Of a stretch of 25,735 bases of DNA, positions 21,701-25,735 are shown piece after piece. Every line of letters starts with the position of its first letter. Within the stretch, counting starts at the first letter, position 1. The notes beneath the pieces were generated by a model. That model made no database searches. It worked only from the letters and a program-made list of their open reading frames with translations, and was not told the origin of the DNA. The translations under genes and the position numbers were made by a program. The DNA is from a virus: positions 1-25,735 of the IMG/VR virus record IMGVR_UViG_3300034082_000444. The stretch is one strand, 5' to 3'.

Positions 21701-24700
21701 CGCGTATGGCGTTCATCCTGTCGATGGCAATTACATCACAGACGATGAATGTTGAGGACAACCTCGCGTTCAGCATGGTTCAATACGGTAAGTATCGAGA
21801 TACAGTAGATCCTGTTACTGGCATTGGACAATTTGAACTGGCTGGTAAGGGTAAGAACGCGGGTGCGCAAGCAAACAACTTCCGCATTGCCAATGTGATG
21901 TTGCGCACACTCGGACCGGATCAGATGATTAGGTTCTTGCGCACTAAATTCACTGCTGGTCAATTATCAAACGCTGGGTTGAATATTGGCGGTGAGTTGA
22001 AATCTGAAGAGGTGCTTGGAAGTGCGATCTTTGGACCAAAGATTGGCTTTGGTTTCTATTCCAATCTCGATGGCAACTTTGATCCAGTGACAATGGATAT
22101 GTGGTTCATGCGAACCATTGGTCGATTGACTGGCAAATTGCCTGCGTTCGATCAGAATAAATACGACAAGCAGATTGTGAAGTTGAGAGCCAGTTTGGCT
22201 GAGAAGGGAAGCAATGGAATCTTCCCATCAACTATTGATCAGGCACTCATTGACGATGCCAACAATGCGACTGATGATTCTGGGCTAGTCAAACTAGCAC
22301 GTGCAGTAATCAAATTGCATGAAAAGGATTTCAAGGACAACCGTAAGGACTATGACAACAAAGATCGCGTCCAAAGCAAGATGGTTCTTGCATCAAAGGC
22401 GATCATCCAATCGTTGGATAAGCCACGCGATAGCCCTAAGTCTGGTGGCGAACGCCGATTGTTGCGTAAGGTTGTCAAACTTGCTGTAGCCAATGTCAGT
22501 GAAATTTATGGGGAAGAGGTTGCAAACGCTGCGTTCCAAGCAATGATTTGGTATCCGGAACAGGAACTCTACAAGTCACATGGTGTTAAACTCAAAGTCA
22601 CCAGTCAGGATTACTCCGGGGCAATCAGGAAGATCCTGAAGAACGAAGGAATTACAGATGGACAACTCGACACAGCAATCGCAACAGCAGAACGTGGATC
22701 AGGACTTGCACGGCAAGTGGCTGGAGTCACTGACACCGCAACAGGTGGACTCACTAGCAATGTCCCTGTCCAAACTCGCACTTTCAGTGATGCAGAACGA
22801 GCCAGTTTCCTCGCAACCACTCCGGTCGCAATCGCCAAAGCGTGGAACCCTCCAGCCCAAGACCCAAACCTCGATGAACTCCAAGCCCGATTCGCTGGAG
22901 ACTTTGAAGCAGTCATCTTCACAAGAAAACAAAGACAATCAGCATATTCCAGCAATTGGCAATATGGACGAAGCCTCGTTGGAAATGGCACGAAGCCTCG
23001 GATTCTTAAATTAACAGACGAAAGCGGCAAGAAGTCTTCGCTTCCGTACATTGCTGAAATTGCGCCGGGTGATGCGCTAGGCATTGTGTTCAAGAAGGCA
23101 GGATTGCTTTCGCCTAAGTTTGTTGAACTTGCGCCCGTCAAGGTGTCAGCGATGTGGTTCAACAAGACCATATCTGCATTCAAAGCAGAGGACAAGTTTG
23201 GCGCGTGTGTTGCTGCATACCCTGCTGATGATTACGTTGGTATGCGTTTGTTCATTGCAATGAATGGCAAATCTGGATTTGCTATTAAGCCAGACGGCGA
23301 TGTCATCTCTGTATTTGCCTATGACAAACACGGACGCGCCATCCTTGAAGCATCAACTGCTGTTGGTGGCAAGAAACTTGATGCATTCGATACAGTCTTG
23401 CCCGTCATCTATGCCGCACACGGATTCAAGGCTACGTCTCGCCTGAAGTTTAGTGAGCAAGAGAAGCCCGAAGGCTGGAACTACGACACGTTCAAGCGAT
23501 TCAACAATGGCAGACCAGACGTTGTGTTCATGGTGAACGATCCAGCGTCAATGACAAGGTATCAACCAACGGATGGGCAACTGGTTGAGGATTACGGTGA
23601 AGCCGTAGCCATCCAAGATAGGGCTGTGTCGGATGTTTCGTTTGCCCGTGAAGACGAGCGCGATGCTGGATACATGGATGCTGTTGATCGTGGCGATATG
23701 CGAACTGCACAGCGCATGGTCGATGAGAAAGCAAAGAATGCGGGGTACACCATCCCCGTATATCACTTCACTGATGAATCATTTACGGCATTTGATATTC
23801 AAAAGGGAAGGGCTGGTGCGGGTATCTGGCTGACCGCATCTCCTACAGGATGGTCTGGTCAAAACAAACTCAATCTGTATCTCAATCCCGGCAAGATTCA
23901 AACAGTTAAAACTCAATTTGATAAGACATGGCGCGAAGGCGAATTGAGTATTGAAGGAATACTTGAAGGCGATCTTGACACAATTTCGCAGCAGAATATT
24001 GATACTCTTAAAAACGAAGATTACAGATCTACGTTTTATGTAGCCACTCGCCCCGAACAAGTGAAGTCTGCTGATCCAGTTACACGTGACGAAGCAGGCA
24101 ATGTCATCCCGCTATCGGAACGGTTTGATGCAAGTCGCGCTGAAATTTCCTACGCCCGGACACCATCTGTAAAGTTTGATAAACAAACCAACACGTTACA
24201 AGTTCCAGATGGTTATGCCGTTCGTTTGACGAGACTTCCATCATTTGGATCTACAGAAGATTCGCTTGCAAATATTGTCCCAGAACGAAAGACGCATCAG
24301 TTTGCATTGCTTCCAACAAAATGGATTGAAACGTTTTATAGTCTGACTTTGAAAGATCCAGAAAAAGTATCTCGATATGGCATGACAGCAGTTGCCATTA
24401 ATCCGGGAACACTTGTTGCCGACATGGTGTTTGCCAATCGTTTTTATCGAACTAACAATCCAGAAGACGCGCAAGCGTATGCAAACAGCGTAAGAAAACT
24501 AGAAGAGGCTACGCTTGATAATTACCAACAGCCTGAACTTCTTATCCCATTAGAACAAGACATCTCATTCTCCCGTGAAGACGAGCGTGATGCCTTATTC
24601 CAAAAAATGCAAGCCGAACGCCGTGCTGCCCAAGCAGAGGTGATGAAGGATCTATCGCCGCGTGAGCAGGCACTAATCATTGAGGCTGGCATTGCTGACT

Positions 24701-25735
24701 ACGATGAGATCCTTGATCTTAAAGACAAGATCGACAAACTAAAGAAGCAGATTGCAAGCGGCACACCTGCTGCTGTCGAGAAGTCCAAGCGCACTGCTGA
24801 TCTACAGACTGCCGCGCAGCGCGTCAACGCACTGAGCGAGGTGCGCAAACTAGAGCGCAGGCTAAACGCCATGACCATGCTTGCCGAACAGCGGCTTGGT
24901 CAGGTCAACCGTGCCAAGGCGCGTCTGCAAACCCAGACTCAACTGGCAATTGAAGAGCAACAGTCAGCAGCCGAAACCATTGCATCACTTGAAGAACAGA
25001 TCACGACTACCAGAGATGCCGTAGCCGCTGCTAAGAAATCGATTGCTGAAGAGCGGACTGCTACCAAGGAACAGCGCGATGCACTCAACACTGCGTTGGC
25101 AAATGCCGAAGCCACAGCACAACGTGCTATCAACTGGGCGTATGCCATTGGTCGCAACGAAGGACTGGTTGCAGGTCAGGTTGCCGGACAGCAGGCGGTA
25201 CAGACTGATCTTGAGCGCGGTCAGCAGGCAGAAGAGAAACTGAAGGAACTTCAGAAGTCTGAGCGGTTCCAGAAGTTTGCTAGCCAACGCGCCATTGACT
25301 GGGCATACCGGATCGGTCGCAGGGAGGGGCTGGTTGCAGGTCAAGTGGCAGGTCAACAGGCACTGAAGCCAGAGATGACGCGCCTTGCCCGTGTTGAATC
25401 GCTGCTCGACATCTCTGTCCGCCGCGTCCGTGAACTCAAAGCCACTGTCCGCAGTGATGCTCGCGCTGCTCAACGAGCAGTGAACTTTGCGTACTCGATG
25501 GGTCTGAACAAGGGTCGTATGCAGGGCATTATGCAGGGTCGAGCACAGATCCTTGCGAAGATGCGCAAGCGTGAAGACACCTTGCAGAACCAGTTGTTTA
25601 ACCTGCGTGAGTTGATGAACACCCGGCTCGATGATGTTGCAGAGCGCAATCGAATCATCCGCAAGATTACGTCAGAAGCATTGCTGTCCATCCCAGCGAA
25701 CCTGCGTGGCACACTTGCCAACCGTGCCGCTACTG
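18712..25735 (+). CDS. Giant polyvalent/ejection protein, 3' truncated by window
   Basis: Open from ATG 18712 to the last base: 2341 codons without a stop. The SD is weak; start is the first ATG after the upstream stop. In order: helical N-terminus with hydrophobic Gly/Ala segments at ~204-235 and ~394-420; a zincin-like region (~585-690) with EEAFH at 670-674; a GC-rich linker to ~850; an all-helical HhH-like region (~880-1320) with FGPKIGFGFYSN and VTMDMWFMR; a GNAT-like domain (~1444-1610); an ADP-ribosyltransferase-like domain (~1654-1810) with YHFTDESFTAFD, GAGIWLT and EQVKSADPVT; an unknown domain to ~1950; then coiled coil with a three-times repeated 27-residue motif. Such multi-domain chains are known as polyvalent proteins of phages and conjugative elements. 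Position after internal virion proteins suggests packaging and injection. Confidence 0.85.
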   Translation, partial: MTSLQQTIDDWSSILAKPISVGPTPPSNGVDSSLYLGKAIEKSYELMTGVDAAPGSSTADQDLIASAAKSNKFETIMPDTSWAGLNLREVARGSQQQSSLAASAIATPSLRAEFMQSIIKAYSLLGDWIIPPQSEFETRFRELTRKNWAENLSMMVEPEGSGLIVSPQDLKSEIIALRGTQQGLAQGQQEGFAGDVSRGIGQSLPSLAVTAGTVATGGALLPMMLASQVTIPLSSYTSSQLAYIDDLEQQRYDQALAGETLSEFDPVEMRRRAEIGALIETTAEMGGAAFGAKFIGKVAGRVGTSSAARYATNKFAKTGAVKAATEAVRRSGSTAGRLFTSANEGVMNFTPGFIYRGGQIFLISGLEEAGEEGYAALLNAPMTYAPWTKDVTDGLYSMAVGGVAGGAGGAASSVGLAGREAVINIKDAFRPENDRERIVRQTHSDAMKARSNWSEGLEQTQRDRIAAKLDTVEGMTPDERGTYVKDLADRKAEIISNAEATLAERQEIDIAMTGAQEVLDKAKAAAGTASPTADQDIYEAEFALLVLQEKANELDQQLILANTDHMIATAEHGAVAEKISDMPATVVRSTPVEVLASVGTRSGVALTETKAPRWGKKIANEMEALGTQVVWYTPADKKSSNPGFHSRRTPGVIYLNAASNQQRVRAVALEEAFHDIQMFRPDIAQAFVDKAGLLPVYDAALEYVSRGGAETAAIERQDEAAFAQAENVAATLEGETSGISPNAARAGAARISQEGEANAFARAMAGIKAKGAMSSLTRLAARSGLMGRESLAAMAVVDRVARSAAIEAVSGKTGDATLSPLARTLMWASDMDVDFARDIPTADRELSEPIPAPVRPAAPAQTAQVQTGPTAETTSTVGRRLVADAIKSLGLTEEEVNATVIDLMTGLPKTKAFVANKIGKVPDVVKYIHERRLASGLRILDITKEEDQITLAKLMAAEAIGAINSAGDALQWYDKTIRNTLAQAAIKYPELETDPRARMAFILSMAITSQTMNVEDNLAFSMVQYGKYRDTVDPVTGIGQFELAGKGKNAGAQANNFRIANVMLRTLGPDQMIRFLRTKFTAGQLSNAGLNIGGELKSEEVLGSAIFGPKIGFGFYSNLDGNFDPVTMDMWFMRTIGRLTGKLPAFDQNKYDKQIVKLRASLAEKGSNGIFPSTIDQALIDDANNATDDSGLVKLARAVIKLHEKDFKDNRKDYDNKDRVQSKMVLASKAIIQSLDKPRDSPKSGGERRLLRKVVKLAVANVSEIYGEEVANAAFQAMIWYPEQELYKSHGVKLKVTSQDYSGAIRKILKNEGITDGQLDTAIATAERGSGLARQVAGVTDTATGGLTSNVPVQTRTFSDAERASFLATTPVAIAKAWNPPAQDPNLDELQARFAGDFEAVIFTRKQRQSAYSSNWQYGRSLVGNGTKPRILKLTDESGKKSSLPYIAEIAPGDALGIVFKKAGLLSPKFVELAPVKVSAMWFNKTISAFKAEDKFGACVAAYPADDYVGMRLFIAMNGKSGFAIKPDGDVISVFAYDKHGRAILEASTAVGGKKLDAFDTVLPVIYAAHGFKATSRLKFSEQEKPEGWNYDTFKRFNNGRPDVVFMVNDPASMTRYQPTDGQLVEDYGEAVAIQDRAVSDVSFAREDERDAGYMDAVDRGDMRTAQRMVDEKAKNAGYTIPVYHFTDESFTAFDIQKGRAGAGIWLTASPTGWSGQNKLNLYLNPGKIQTVKTQFDKTWREGELSIEGILEGDLDTISQQNIDTLKNEDYRSTFYVATRPEQVKSADPVTRDEAGNVIPLSERFDASRAEISYARTPSVKFDKQTNTLQVPDGYAVRLTRLPSFGSTEDSLANIVPERKTHQFALLPTKWIETFYSLTLKDPEKVSRYGMTAVAINPGTLVADMVFANRFYRTNNPEDAQAYANSVRKLEEATLDNYQQPELLIPLEQDISFSREDERDALFQKMQAERRAAQAEVMKDLSPREQALIIEAGIADYDEILDLKDKIDKLKKQIASGTPAAVEKSKRTADLQTAAQRVNALSEVRKLERRLNAMTMLAEQRLGQVNRAKARLQTQTQLAIEEQQSAAETIASLEEQITTTRDAVAAAKKSIAEERTATKEQRDALNTALANAEATAQRAINWAYAIGRNEGLVAGQVAGQQAVQTDLERGQQAEEKLKELQKSERFQKFASQRAIDWAYRIGRREGLVAGQVAGQQALKPEMTRLARVESLLDISVRRVRELKATVRSDARAAQRAVNFAYSMGLNKGRMQGIMQGRAQILAKMRKREDTLQNQLFNLRELMNTRLDDVAERNRIIRKITSEALLSIPANLRGTLANRAAT
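25117..25197 (+). repeat. 27-residue coding repeat, copy 1
   Basis: Encodes residues 2136-2162 of the giant protein, AQRAINWAYAIGRNEGLVAG then QVAGQQA. Copy 2 differs at only four of 27 residues. It lies in the C-terminal coiled coil, an Ala/Gly/Gln helix with an aromatic NWAY/DWAY core. Confidence 0.85.
25282..25362 (+). repeat. 27-residue coding repeat, copy 2
   Basis: Encodes residues 2191-2217, SQRAIDWAYRIGRREGLVAG then QVAGQQA. It is 55 codons downstream of copy 1, a multiple compatible with helical register (about five heptads and a half). Confidence 0.85.
25468..25548 (+). repeat. 27-residue coding repeat, copy 3 (diverged)
   Basis: Encodes residues 2253-2279, AQRAVNFAYSMGLNKGRMQG then IMQGRAQ. 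It is 62 codons after copy 2. It keeps the QRA(I/V)(N/D)(W/F)AY..G...G pattern but not the LVAGQVAGQQ part. Confidence 0.7.

Noticed and set aside
22611-23195. 194-codon open frame on the minus strand
   Set aside because: It is antisense to the continuous giant frame, has no sensible gene context, and every other gene is on the plus strand; it reflects a stop-poor stretch.
1-25735. CRISPR arrays, tRNA genes, insertion sequences, integrase or att sites
   Set aside because: No spaced repeat array, cloverleaf, transposase or integrase could be found by reading both strands.

Overview
This window is the virion-morphogenesis half of a tailed bacteriophage genome. All 23 coding regions lie on the + strand and are tightly packed, many with overlapping stop/start codons (TAATG, ATGA). 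The layout is that of a podovirus-type (T7-like short-tailed) phage: portal, scaffold, capsid, tail-tube adaptor, fibres, tail nozzle, then internal/ejection proteins. The lipoprotein with a classical lipobox suggests a Gram-negative host. GC is near 50% but patchy. No integrase, repressor, tRNA or CRISPR is visible. I cannot name the host or a close relative; gene style (tiny Lys-rich ORFs, a giant polyvalent protein, head-spike-type fibres) resembles uncultured aquatic phages.

Layout. (1) 1-1129: the end of a small conserved phage protein, a DUF6321-like protein, three tiny Lys-rich basic proteins and a 105-aa protein. (2) 1126-5365: portal, a 100-aa FmdB-like protein without its cysteines, an acidic scaffold candidate and the major capsid protein, closed by a strong terminator. 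(3) 5417-6522: two paralogous beta-rich proteins, probably capsid decoration or spike-base proteins; the second is flanked by a 26-bp direct repeat that includes one arm of a perfect hairpin and duplicates the start of the next gene. (4) 6562-7287: gp11-like tail-tube adaptor. (5) 7297-13017: an accessory block between the adaptor and nozzle genes, which are adjacent in T7. It holds a 173-aa structural protein, a head-spike/CBM-type fibre, a third copy of the decoration module fused to an SGNH hydrolase, a three-gene membrane/lipoprotein (probable lysis) cassette and an Mtd_N/pyocin-knob fibre. (6) 13017-15524: gp12-like nozzle. (7) 15524-18706: three internal virion proteins. (8) 18712 to beyond the window end: one open frame of more than 2,340 codons encoding a giant polyvalent protein with zincin-like, HhH-like, GNAT-like and ADP-ribosyltransferase-like regions and a long repetitive coiled coil. 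It is probably a packaged, injected ejection/effector protein.

The most interesting points are the triplicated module of which one copy carries an SGNH esterase (possibly an enzyme displayed on the capsid), the repeat-flanked decoration gene with a relic of the adaptor-gene start, the lipoprotein with u-spanin topology, and the domain architecture of the giant protein, including degenerate catalytic motifs, repeated aromatic-Ala/Ser-Arg motifs, a GC-rich island and a nested overlapping ORF. All functional calls rest on reading the sequence by eye; no search was run.
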